Shown here piece by piece: positions 27,402 through 35,671 of a stretch of DNA of 64,000 bases (position 1 is its first letter; each line of letters starts with the position of its first letter). The DNA comes from Paenibacillus selenitireducens (lineage in GTDB: Bacteria; Bacillota; Bacilli; Paenibacillales; Paenibacillaceae): the NCBI RefSeq assembly GCF_002021565.1, contig NZ_MSZX01000001.1:434027-498026 (forward strand), given 5' to 3'. The translations under genes were made by a program, and so were the position numbers. Under the pieces are notes generated by a model, which saw nothing but the letters and a program-made list of their open reading frames with translations, was not told the DNA's origin and made no database searches.

Positions 27402-29180
27402 TTATTCTGTAATTTGTACTTGAGTCAAGCTGTACGTGAAGTTTTTGTATGGTGTAATATCAAATCCCGTAATTCTCGAGTTGATTGCCCACATATCTCT
27501 TCTTTGGTATAAGAAGATAACTGGGAGATCCTTGTTTAGTTCTTGATATACTTGTTTGTAAGCTTCCTTGCGACCTTCAATATCAAGTGTTTTCTTACCT
27601 TTAAGCATGAGTTCATCCACTTTTTTGTTAGAATAAGCGAGGTTGTTTTGTGCTCCCTTGGTGATGTAGACCGTACTGTCTGGATCAGGTGTTAATCCCC
27701 AGGCAGCGAAGAAACTTTCGAATTTACCCGTTTTTCTCTTCTCACTGATCGCGTTAAAATCAAGTGTTTCGGCGGAAATATCGATTCCCAATTCTTTGTA
27801 GTTCTTTGTCATGATAGGCAATAAGGATTCAACAACCGGATTATCTGCTGTTGCAGAGAAGTTGATTTTAAATTTTGTTCCATCTTTCTCGCGGATGCCG
27901 TCCGCCCCTACTTTCCAACCAGCTTCATCGAGAAGTTGTTTCGCTTTTTCTATATCAAACTCATAGGGTTCAATACCTTCATTCGTGTAGGCCCATGCTT
28001 GCTTGGATTCTGGAATATTAATAACATCAGCGAACTTACCATATACGCCTGCTACGATATCTTTACGGTTCAAACCGATTGTCAGGGCTTGACGGACTTT
28101 AACATCTTGGAATTTTTTGTCTTTGTGGTTAAATGCGATATAACCGTATCCATTGGTCGGGAAGATATTGACATCAAGGAAGCCCATGCCTTTCAATTCC
28201 TCAACGCTATCTTCATTAACGGATACCATATCTACATCGACTTCACCCGTTTGCAACATCGCGAGACGAGTTTCGTCGGCTGTTGTTTTGTAAATTAAGT
28301 TTTTAATTTTGGGCGCGCCATTGAAGTAATTCGGGTTCGCTTCCATCACAACTTCTTGTCCTGGGGTGAACTTCTTCACGATATATTTTCCGCTGCCAAT
28401 AGGTTTATCACTCAGTGCTTTAACTGAATCCAGGTTGCCGAATTTAAAATTCTTACCGTAGTAGGATTCAGGCAGCAACTCAATGGTGCCCAAGTCGACT
28501 TTCGTTTGTGCATTTACTTCAGTGACTGTGACTTCAACGGTATTATCGTCGATAATCTTCACGCCGGAAATATCCTTCGCTTTACCGTCATGGTATTCTT
28601 GGCCGCCTTTAATTTTGTCAGCAAGAATATCAGATTCACCGTCATATTGAGGATCATGAAGAACTTTTAAGGCGAACAAGTAGTCTTTTACCGTTACCGG
28701 TGTTCCATCACTGTATTTCACACCTGGTTTCAAGTGATATGTATATTTGAGGCCGTCTTCAGATACATCGATCTTTTCAGCTAAGCTCTCAGCATATGTA
28801 CCATCGCCTTGAACTGCCAAGAAGCTGTCGAATACCGTCTCAACGACATATTTATCATAAGCCGTGGACCAGAACAATGGACTGAATGTTCCTTTTGGTG
28901 CAGTCATACCTATAATTAGTGTATCTTTGCGATTTTTGGCTAGTGCTGGGTTAAGGGATTTGTCAGAAGCTGGGAAGAGTCCGTCATTCTTCGTATCATC
29001 TGCAGGAGCAGGAGTAGGAGCAGGAGCTGGATCTGCAGGTTTGTCCTTATTGGTATCCGTAGTTGTCGCTGGCGGGTTTTCCTTCACGGGTTCAGCTGCC
29101 TTGTCACCACCGGAACACGCCGCTAGGATCGTCATCATAAACAAAAGAATCACCATCATACCTGATAACTTTTTACTCAA
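27402..29180 (-). CDS. oppA: Oligopeptide-binding lipoprotein (SBP_bac_5 family)
   Basis: 592 residues, starting with TTG behind AGGGGGA. A signal sequence with lipobox LAAC gives a lipid-anchored Cys at about residue 22. A Pro/Ala/Asp linker (PADPAPAPTPAPAD) and the large two-lobed peptide-binding domain follow, with YTYHLKPGVKYSDGTPVTVKDYLF and VRQALTIGLNRKDIVAGVYG. It captures oligopeptides for the OppBCDF importer. The specificity is not readable. Confidence 0.92.
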   Translation of the reverse strand: MSKKLSGMMVILLFMMTILAACSGGDKAAEPVKENPPATTTDTNKDKPADPAPAPTPAPADDTKNDGLFPASDKSLNPALAKNRKDTLIIGMTAPKGTFSPLFWSTAYDKYVVETVFDSFLAVQGDGTYAESLAEKIDVSEDGLKYTYHLKPGVKYSDGTPVTVKDYLFALKVLHDPQYDGESDILADKIKGGQEYHDGKAKDISGVKIIDDNTVEVTVTEVNAQTKVDLGTIELLPESYYGKNFKFGNLDSVKALSDKPIGSGKYIVKKFTPGQEVVMEANPNYFNGAPKIKNLIYKTTADETRLAMLQTGEVDVDMVSVNEDSVEELKGMGFLDVNIFPTNGYGYIAFNHKDKKFQDVKVRQALTIGLNRKDIVAGVYGKFADVINIPESKQAWAYTNEGIEPYEFDIEKAKQLLDEAGWKVGADGIREKDGTKFKINFSATADNPVVESLLPIMTKNYKELGIDISAETLDFNAISEKRKTGKFESFFAAWGLTPDPDSTVYITKGAQNNLAYSNKKVDELMLKGKKTLDIEGRKEAYKQVYQELNKDLPVIFLYQRRDMWAINSRITGFDITPYKNFTYSLTQVQITE

Positions 29181-30217
29181 ATCAATTCCCCCTTAAAATA
29201 GATGTAATTCATTGCAATTCAGTGTGACATTTGAAACATTACTCGAATTTGTCTGGAAAATCCTTCATGTACCACCTGCCTTTATGAGATTTTATATTTT
29301 ACTAGATACTCGAAGTTCTGAACCGCATTCTCCATATCGAGATGATCGTTAGATATGCTGAACGATGAGATCTAAAATAAAGCCATAATTCTGAACTTAC
29401 TTTAGGAGAGGTTGATCGTCTTACGATATATACTATGCCGCACTAAAGCTTTACTACACAGCAGACCGTTGGTCAATTACGTTTAAAAAAATAATCTACG
29501 AAAGGAGTAGGAATCAACTCATGTAGATGAATTAATGTAATAATATATAACATATTTAAAAAATACAACTTAAAATTTGGGTTAATTATACAAAAGTAAA
29601 TAAAATATAAGTATTTTATGTAAAATTAACTACCATAGATGACGGGATATCATGAAAAATGGATATAAAAATCCAATTAACGTTACTTAATTTAACATTC
29701 ATTTTGATTCGTTATTATTGGCTATTCATCTGATGTAGTCATGAAGGAGGATGCTAAATAAAAACATAGGGTTTGAAAGATTCATGAAGTGTAAAACTAA
29801 AAATGAAGTGAATTCATGGTGAGGGGTTTCAAGGCAATCTGATGTTGACGATGATGTGTGGGATGTAACCAAGAAAATCGGCTTATGACAGGGTCTCCTA
29901 GATTATATGCGTATTACCAATGTCAGCGTTTACAAATTCTTGTTGTATGATTTGGATCATTAATGCGGTGGATAACCTAGTTTATGTCTCTCGAGGATGT
30001 AATAGTATTGGAAAAATTTCCATCAATACCATTAAATATGAAGGTTTTACTTAGATATTAACGTTAGTTTATAATAATTCGATTGAAATCGTCAATAGGA
30101 AAGCTTAAAGAGAAATTTTGCGTTTCAACTCTGAAGCTAAAATGATATCCTAAGATGTAGAATCTCTTTCTTTTGCAAGGGATTTTCTTATTTTTAATAC
30201 AGTAAGGATGATTAACA
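29181..30217. other. About 1 kb AT-rich intergenic region without a recognisable gene
   Basis: No frame longer than about 45 codons with a plausible start is visible, and no tRNA, riboswitch or IS end. It contains a lone ribosome site followed by a six-codon frame (GAAGGAGGATGCTAAATAA near 29742) and several weak inverted repeats. The first part must hold the opp promoter on the minus strand, but no clear -35/-10 pair was found. It may be decayed coding DNA. Confidence 0.5.
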
Positions 30218-31717
30218 ATGGGTTATGCTCTGCCGCAAGATTTTGTCGCAAAAATGGAACGATTATTGGGTGAAGAGTACGAAAGGTTCATGCAATCGTA
30301 TGATGCAGCTCGTTTTTACGGGATTCGTGTGAACACGTTAAAAATAGCTGTGGAATCATTTGAACATATTTCTCCCTTCTCGTTACGTAAGATTCCATGG
30401 GCGCAAGAAGGATTCTATGTCCATGAGGAAGCACGCCCGGGAAAACATCCCTATTACCATGCAGGGCTTTATTATATTCAAGAACCAAGCGCCATGGCGC
30501 CTGTGGAATTGCTTGATATTCAACAAGATGATCGCGTGCTGGATTTGTGTGCGGCGCCTGGTGGGAAATCCACACAGATTGCGGCCAAGTTAGCAGGGAC
30601 AGGCTTGTTGGTGACCAATGATAATCATCCTGACCGGACGAAAGCCCTTGCTAAAAATATTGAGTTATATGGTGTGCGTAATGCGGTGGTCTTAAATGCG
30701 GTACCCGAAGAGATTGCACGAACGTTTGCGAACTATTTTGACAAAATATTAATTGATGCGCCTTGTTCTGGAGAAGGAATGTTCCGAAAAGATGAGGATA
30801 TGGCCAAGCAGTGGGCGAAGCATTCTGTAGAGAAATGCGTTCTTATGCAGCGGGACATTCTGCGTACGGCAGCCCGTTTACTGGCACCTGGGGGGCGCAT
30901 TGTTTATTCGACCTGCACGTTCTCACCGGAAGAGAACGAGGCGATGATCGCAGAGTTTCTGGAACAGGATTCGAGATTTCACATTGTTCCGATTGGTGAA
31001 GATCATGGATTTGCGAAAGGTCAGGGCGAATGGATTCGGACGCTTACGGATGAAGCGGGTAAATCTTTTGAAGAAACGACGATCCAAGCTGTCAACGGGA
31101 CAGGCAGATTGTGGCCTCATCGTCTAGAAGGAGAAGGACATTTCCTAGCGGTCCTACAGCATGATGGAACTCTAGCTAGCCGCGATGAATCACTAGAGGA
31201 TACGTCTGGACGGAAGAAGAAAGAAGTTCGCGGCAGTAAAGCTTCTGCACAGGACCAGAAAACAAAGCTTACTTCAGATGAACAGGAGCTCGTACAGCAA
31301 TTTATGCAAGATCATTTGATAACGGCATTGTCCGGTGAAGCGGTTCGTTATGGACAACATGTCTATATGTCACCCGTTGAGCGTGAACGTCTAGATGGGT
31401 TGAAGGTTGTAAGGCCTGGTTTTTTCATCGGGACCTTGAAGAAGAATCGATTCGAACCTGCACATCCGTTAGCGACAGCCTTGCGTCCCGAAGAGGTGAC
31501 AAGGTGGATCCATTTATCTTCATCAGACGATGAAATTATCCGTTATTTACGTGGTGAGACATTGACCTTGCCAGAAGATCGAGTTCAACGAGGGAATGAA
31601 TCCGTTCCCGCTAAAGGCTATGCATTAATATGTGTGGACGGTTACTCGGTTGGTTGGGGGAAATGGCTCGACGGTATGCTTAAAAATGAATATCCAGCAG
31701 GATGGAGGTGGACATAA
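30218..31717 (+). CDS. RNA cytosine-C5 methyltransferase (RsmF/NOL1-NOP2-Sun family)
   Basis: 499 residues. A methyltransferase for rRNA or tRNA cytosine. SAM site: VLDLCAAPGGKSTQIAAKL; motif IV with one catalytic Cys: IDAPCSGEGMFRKDEDM; motif VI with the second Cys: GRIVYSTCTFSPEENE. The C-terminal ~160 residues match the RsmF-specific region (GFFIGTLKKNRFEPAHPLA, GYALICVDGYSVGWGK). A second, diverged copy lies at 35672-37078. ATG start; the pseudouridine synthase follows after 4 bp. Confidence 0.92.
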   Translation: MGYALPQDFVAKMERLLGEEYERFMQSYDAARFYGIRVNTLKIAVESFEHISPFSLRKIPWAQEGFYVHEEARPGKHPYYHAGLYYIQEPSAMAPVELLDIQQDDRVLDLCAAPGGKSTQIAAKLAGTGLLVTNDNHPDRTKALAKNIELYGVRNAVVLNAVPEEIARTFANYFDKILIDAPCSGEGMFRKDEDMAKQWAKHSVEKCVLMQRDILRTAARLLAPGGRIVYSTCTFSPEENEAMIAEFLEQDSRFHIVPIGEDHGFAKGQGEWIRTLTDEAGKSFEETTIQAVNGTGRLWPHRLEGEGHFLAVLQHDGTLASRDESLEDTSGRKKKEVRGSKASAQDQKTKLTSDEQELVQQFMQDHLITALSGEAVRYGQHVYMSPVERERLDGLKVVRPGFFIGTLKKNRFEPAHPLATALRPEEVTRWIHLSSSDDEIIRYLRGETLTLPEDRVQRGNESVPAKGYALICVDGYSVGWGKWLDGMLKNEYPAGWRWT

Positions 31718-31721
31718 TCCA

Positions 31722-32462
31722 ATGAAGAAGACGATGCGTCTAGATAAAGTGCTTAGCCATATGGGACTGGGCACGCGAAGTGAAATCAAGAAGTGGGCCA
31801 AGCAAGGAATCATTACTGTGAACGACCATGTGGTCAAAGATAGCGGATTACAAGTTCATCCGGAGGAAGATCGGATTATGCTTGGCGAAGAACGGGTACA
31901 ATACCGGGAATTTATCTACATTATGATGAATAAGCCGGCAGGCGTCATCTCAGCGACAGAGGATCGTAATGATCGCACGGTGATTGATTTGCTTGAGGAA
32001 GAGGATCGTGTCTTTGAACCCTTCCCTGTAGGGCGGTTGGATAAGGATACGGTGGGACTTTTGCTGCTGACCAATGATGGAAAGTTATCGCATGAGTTGT
32101 TATCTCCGCGGAAGCATGTTCCCAAAACGTATTTTGCCCGTGTACTGGGTGATGTAACAGCTTCGGATGTGACGGCATTTGAAGCAGGGGTTACGCTGGA
32201 TGACGGTTATCAGACCAAACCCGCTCATTTAGAAATCCTGGAGCAGGACCGCAGTGGTGAAGATGTTATTTCAAGCATTCAACTGACGATCATGGAAGGG
32301 AAATTCCATCAGGTGAAGCGCATGTTCGAGGCCGTAGGGAAAAAGGTCATGCATCTGCAACGGATTTCGATGGGAACTTTAACGTTAGACGACTCCCTTC
32401 AAGAAGGGCATTATCGAGAGCTTACCGATGAAGAGCTAGCCGGGTTGAAGCAAGATAAATAG
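31722..32462 (+). CDS. Pseudouridine synthase (RsuA/RluB family)
   Basis: 246 residues. An N-terminal S4 RNA-binding domain (MRLDKVLSHMGLGTRSEIKK) precedes the catalytic domain with the nucleophilic Asp in FPVGRLDKDTVGLLLLTNDG and YIMMNKPAGVISAT. The RsuA subgroup makes Psi516 in 16S rRNA; RluB/RluE modify 23S rRNA. It is probably cotranscribed with the methyltransferase as an RNA-modification pair. The start ATG follows GGAGGTGG; an ATG four codons on is possible. Confidence 0.92.
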   Translation: MKKTMRLDKVLSHMGLGTRSEIKKWAKQGIITVNDHVVKDSGLQVHPEEDRIMLGEERVQYREFIYIMMNKPAGVISATEDRNDRTVIDLLEEEDRVFEPFPVGRLDKDTVGLLLLTNDGKLSHELLSPRKHVPKTYFARVLGDVTASDVTAFEAGVTLDDGYQTKPAHLEILEQDRSGEDVISSIQLTIMEGKFHQVKRMFEAVGKKVMHLQRISMGTLTLDDSLQEGHYRELTDEELAGLKQDK

Positions 32463-32499
32463 ATAAAAAAAGGAATACGGGATAGATAGGAGTGTTGTT

Positions 32500-33300
32500 A
32501 TGAATCGCTTTCAAATGATTGCGTTAGATGTGGATGGTACGCTGCTTACCGATGATCATACGCTGCTGCCTCAAACCAAGAAAACCATTCAAACGGTAGC
32601 AAAGCAGGGGGCTGAAATTGTATTGTGTACAGGCAGAAGTCCAAGCAGCACGATTCCTTTAATGGAATTGTTGGAGCTTGAAGGGACTGTCATTACGCAT
32701 AATGGAAGTGTAACGGTCGATACCCAAAGCCGTGAAGTCATTCACCAATTCGTGATCAATCCAGCTCAGTTGGCTCCTTATAAAGAATACTGCCGAGATC
32801 ATGGCTATCATTTTGACCTGAATACGGCTTTTCATTTATATGTAGAGGATGCTGGCATCCTTACAGAAGAAGTGCTCGAGATGTACGGGAAATTCTATAT
32901 TGAACCGCTCGTTCTTCCGAAAGAGGGCGAGATTCTGAATGAAATCGTAAAAATGACCGTTGCCGGTACGAAGGAAGAAATGGATGTCCTGGAAGCGGCA
33001 TGGGGAACCTGGACGCACGAACTAACGATCATACGCAGCGGGGATTATTTCATAGATATTATGAACCCGGAAGCATCCAAAGGGAACGCTCTAAAAACCT
33101 TGGCCTATCGTCGCGGCATCGATGTTAGCCGTGTGATGGCGCTTGGCAACTACTATAACGATATTACGATGCTGCAATTTGCTGGAATTGGGATTGCCAT
33201 GGAGAATTCACCCATAGAAGTAAAAGCGGCTGCGGATGACGTTGCGCCTAGCAATAACGAGGGCGGCGTTCATTTCGCACTTGAGAAATATTGTCTGTAA
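32500..33300 (+). CDS. HAD superfamily Cof-type phosphatase
   Basis: 266 residues. Motif I is ALDVDGTLLTDD; motif II is LCTGRSPSS; the type IIB cap lies at ~85-190; the motif III lysine is in EASKGNALKTL. Motif IV reads ALGNYYNDITML near residue 215, where most Cof proteins have GDNxND, so one acidic position is Asn. It probably dephosphorylates sugar or nucleotide phosphates. The ATG follows TAGGAG; a terminator follows. Confidence 0.9.
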   Translation: MNRFQMIALDVDGTLLTDDHTLLPQTKKTIQTVAKQGAEIVLCTGRSPSSTIPLMELLELEGTVITHNGSVTVDTQSREVIHQFVINPAQLAPYKEYCRDHGYHFDLNTAFHLYVEDAGILTEEVLEMYGKFYIEPLVLPKEGEILNEIVKMTVAGTKEEMDVLEAAWGTWTHELTIIRSGDYFIDIMNPEASKGNALKTLAYRRGIDVSRVMALGNYYNDITMLQFAGIGIAMENSPIEVKAAADDVAPSNNEGGVHFALEKYCL

Positions 33301-33334
33301 TTTGCAGGAATGCCTCTGGCGCCTGTCAGGAAAG

Positions 33335-33366
33335 AACCGCACTCCATGAGGAGCGCGGTTTTTTAT
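33335..33366 (+). terminator. Rho-independent terminator
   Basis: AACCGC-A-CTCC/GGAG-C-GCGGTT stem with an ATGA loop and a T-run. Confidence 0.88.
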
Positions 33367-33398
33367 TTGCTTGTTCTGGTTATTGTTCATCAGTCCAC

Positions 33399-33488
33399 TT
33401 AGATAAAAGCACAAGAAACAATAACTAACAAAATAAATAGAACGAGAATGGATGCAGTGGATGTACCGAAGCCTTCAAAACCGCCCAT
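33399..33488 (-). CDS. YjcZ family tiny sporulation protein, 29 aa
   Basis: A frame from ATG 33488 to TAA 33399-33401 behind an ideal AAAGGAGG site. The product has a Gly/Phe-rich start (MGGFEGFGTSTA) and one hydrophobic helix (SILVLFILLVIVSCAFI) with the terminal Cys typical of the YjcZ/PF09680 tiny transmembrane family found in spore formers. Members are expressed during sporulation and their role is unknown. The nearby Asp/Gly-poor N-terminus is normal for the family. Confidence 0.85.
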   Translation of the reverse strand: MGGFEGFGTSTASILVLFILLVIVSCAFI

Positions 33489-33704
33489 TTATGAATTCCT
33501 CCTTTGTGCTTGCGATTCACCGAAGGATGATTCGGGGGTGGGTTGATATCACCTCTTCGGATAATTCTATAGTATGTAGCCGCTTTTTATAAGATTGGAC
33601 GTATAACCATGGACAATGCAATTGGGCGATCGCATACATTGTTAACGTTTGGGAATGCTAGGTGAATATGGTTACTAATCTCAGCGAAAAGGGAGTTAAA
33701 GAGG

Positions 33705-34775
33705 ATGGATCTTATGCTTCGACCTGATCTTAAAACAGCTGGTGGCGAAGTTCACGATATTGTATTGAATCATCGATATGTTGGAACGCTCTCACTCGTC
33801 TATCGCGAAGGTGAGCGTGTAAGCGGTTCTGTTCAATTGGAGCAAGACTCCTTGTCACTTGAAGATAAGCCGGATGTCATAGCATTTGTAACACAGTACA
33901 TTCAAGGGCTTACAGGGGCTTTATCTGCATCCAAATGCGATGTATTTGTCTCGTATAGCTCGTTCGATACGATTGTATCTACGAGTGAAGAAATTGAAGA
34001 GCAAGTAGATGTACATGAGTGGTTCCCAGAGGATGTGGAAGAGGAAGATACATGGGATGGACTCAGTGATGATGAAGATGAAGAAGATGATGATGAACTT
34101 GTGAACCTGAATGAGATCGAACCGGACGATTCCTTACGGCTTGACTTAATTAGCGCAGGTCGATATGTGTCTGTATACGATGTGTATGATGTAGAGGAAG
34201 AGCTCGTTGCTGTATCGATCATGAAACAATATGGGGCAGATGTGACAGGTGAGGTTCGCTGGGATCGGCTGCCTGCAGAAGAAGAGTTAGATCGACTTAC
34301 CGCATTGCTTGTAGGAGATTTAGATAATCTGTTGATGGATACGATTACGATTGAGATGAAATTGGGCGATCTCACCTTGGAAACGATTGAATTAACGCAT
34401 GAAGATGTATTGTCAGAACCGAAAGATGTGGAGTTGTTCGTAGATCCTTCCCTCACGGGGAGCACGCAAGGGACCTATCAAGGGGGATATTACATGGAAG
34501 CGGTTCGTGACGATGTAGATGTTCTCAGCTATGCGGTATACCATGAGCGTACGGGAGCGGTGCCGGTTGGTGTTGCAACCGTGGATATCAGTAATTCTGA
34601 ACTTACGGGTTTTATCGATTTAGAAATTCCAGGTTCGACGCAGGATCGTGCAGAAATGGCGACGCTCCTCATGCGGGAGTTGGATAAGGTGCTCGATTAT
34701 GACAGTTTGAATTTAACCATGATGTTCCGCAATGAAATGATTGATGAGATCCAATTTGAGAACGAACTCCAATAA
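33705..34775 (+). CDS. Acidic three-repeat protein of unknown function
   Basis: 356 residues, very acidic, no signal or membrane segment. Three related ~55-residue modules can be aligned by eye at about 34-90, 175-230 and 295-353. Each has a strand (VSGSVQL, VTGEVRW, LTGFIDL), an acidic or Glu-rich turn, a helix ending in LL/LTG-x-L and a closing strand pair. An Asp/Glu tract (DDEDEEDDDE) lies near residue 125. I do not recognise the family. The ATG follows AAAGAGG. It is monocistronic with a strong terminator. Confidence 0.7.
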   Translation: MDLMLRPDLKTAGGEVHDIVLNHRYVGTLSLVYREGERVSGSVQLEQDSLSLEDKPDVIAFVTQYIQGLTGALSASKCDVFVSYSSFDTIVSTSEEIEEQVDVHEWFPEDVEEEDTWDGLSDDEDEEDDDELVNLNEIEPDDSLRLDLISAGRYVSVYDVYDVEEELVAVSIMKQYGADVTGEVRWDRLPAEEELDRLTALLVGDLDNLLMDTITIEMKLGDLTLETIELTHEDVLSEPKDVELFVDPSLTGSTQGTYQGGYYMEAVRDDVDVLSYAVYHERTGAVPVGVATVDISNSELTGFIDLEIPGSTQDRAEMATLLMRELDKVLDYDSLNLTMMFRNEMIDEIQFENELQ

Positions 34776-34785
34776 GGTAAAGGAG

Positions 34786-34830
34786 AGCCCTGTCGATGCA
34801 ATGAGAGTTGTGCATCGACAGGGCTTTATT
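34786..34830 (+). terminator. Rho-independent terminator
   Basis: Fifteen-base perfect stem AGCCCTGTCGATGCA/TGCATCGACAGGGCT followed by TTATTTG. Confidence 0.88.
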
Positions 34831-34869
34831 TGCGTTTGTTGGAGAAGAGTGGGATGGTGTGATGTGGGT

Positions 34870-35205
34870 TAGGTGGTAGGTGGTAAGTGGTAAGTAATAA
34901 GTGCTAAGAGCTAAGTGCAAAGTGTAAAGAGTAAAGAGCAAAGAGCAAAGAGCAAAGTGCTAAGAGCTAAGTGCTAAGTGCAAAGTGCAAAGTGCAAAGA
35001 GTAAAGAGCAAAGAGCAAAGAGCAAAGTGCTAAGAGCTAAGTGCTAAGTGCAAAGAGCAAAGAGCAAAGAGCAAAGAGCTAAGAGCTAAGTGCTAAGTGC
35101 AAAGTGCAAAGAGCAAAGAGCAAAGAGCTAAGGGCTAAGAGCTAAGTGCAAAGTGCAAAGTGATAAGAGCTAAGAGCTAAGAGCTAAGTACTAGGTGCTA
35201 AGGGT
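34870..35205. repeat. Heptanucleotide tandem array, 48 units, consensus WAAGWGC
   Basis: 336 bp parse into exactly 48 seven-base units with no insertion or deletion. Most units are AAAGAGC, TAAGAGC, TAAGTGC or AAAGTGC, so variation is largely A/T at positions 1 and 5. Units 5-14 and 15-24 repeat almost the same order, giving a higher-order period of about 70 bp. It fills the gap between two convergent genes and encodes no plausible protein. Edge units are more degenerate. Confidence 0.95.
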
Positions 35206-35273
35206 TATCGGATGAATCACAAGGTATATTGGATTATTGCACTAACTTTAGCGTCTAGGCACGTTATTCGTAT

Positions 35274-35650
35274 TCTATATTGGAGAAATCCAATACGTGA
35301 ATAGGGCCGAAATGAATTTTTCGGCCCCTTTATACTGCATGAAAATCCAATATTTATTGTGTGAATAGGGTCAAAATGAGTTTTTAGCCCCTCTATACTG
35401 CATGAATCCAATATAGAGGGTGATAGAAGCTGTATTTCTTACTCTATACTGGAGAAATCCAATATATATTGCGTGAATAAGGCCGAAGTGTACTTTGAGG
35501 CCCCTCTATACTGCATGAAATCCAATATAGAAGGTGAAAGAAGCTGTATTTCGTGCACTATATTGGATTTATCCAATTTACGTGGCGTGGATAGGGCTGG
35601 AATGTGCTTATAGCCCCTCTACACAACATGAACTCCAATTTAGAATGGAT
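35274..35650. repeat. Cluster of four diverged palindromic intergenic repeats
   Basis: Four copies starting near 35274, 35343, 35442 and 35557 share the order TATATTGGA..TCCAATA, GTGAATAGGGCC, a stem such as GGCCGAAA/TTTCGGCC, then CCCCTCTATACTGCATGAA and TCCAATATAGA. Each copy is about 75-95 bp and can fold into a long hairpin closed by the TTGGA/TCCAA ends. The best-kept stem is in copy 1. A dispersed intergenic repeat family is likely. Confidence 0.8.
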
Positions 35651-35671
35651 GTGTTTGCTATCTAATACTGA

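Noticed and set aside
33902-34465. 187-codon Ser-rich minus-strand frame
   Set aside because: Antisense shadow of the acidic three-repeat protein; Asp/Glu codons read as Ser in reverse.
34870-35205. CRISPR array
   Set aside because: Units are 7 bp with no spacers and no cas genes nearby.
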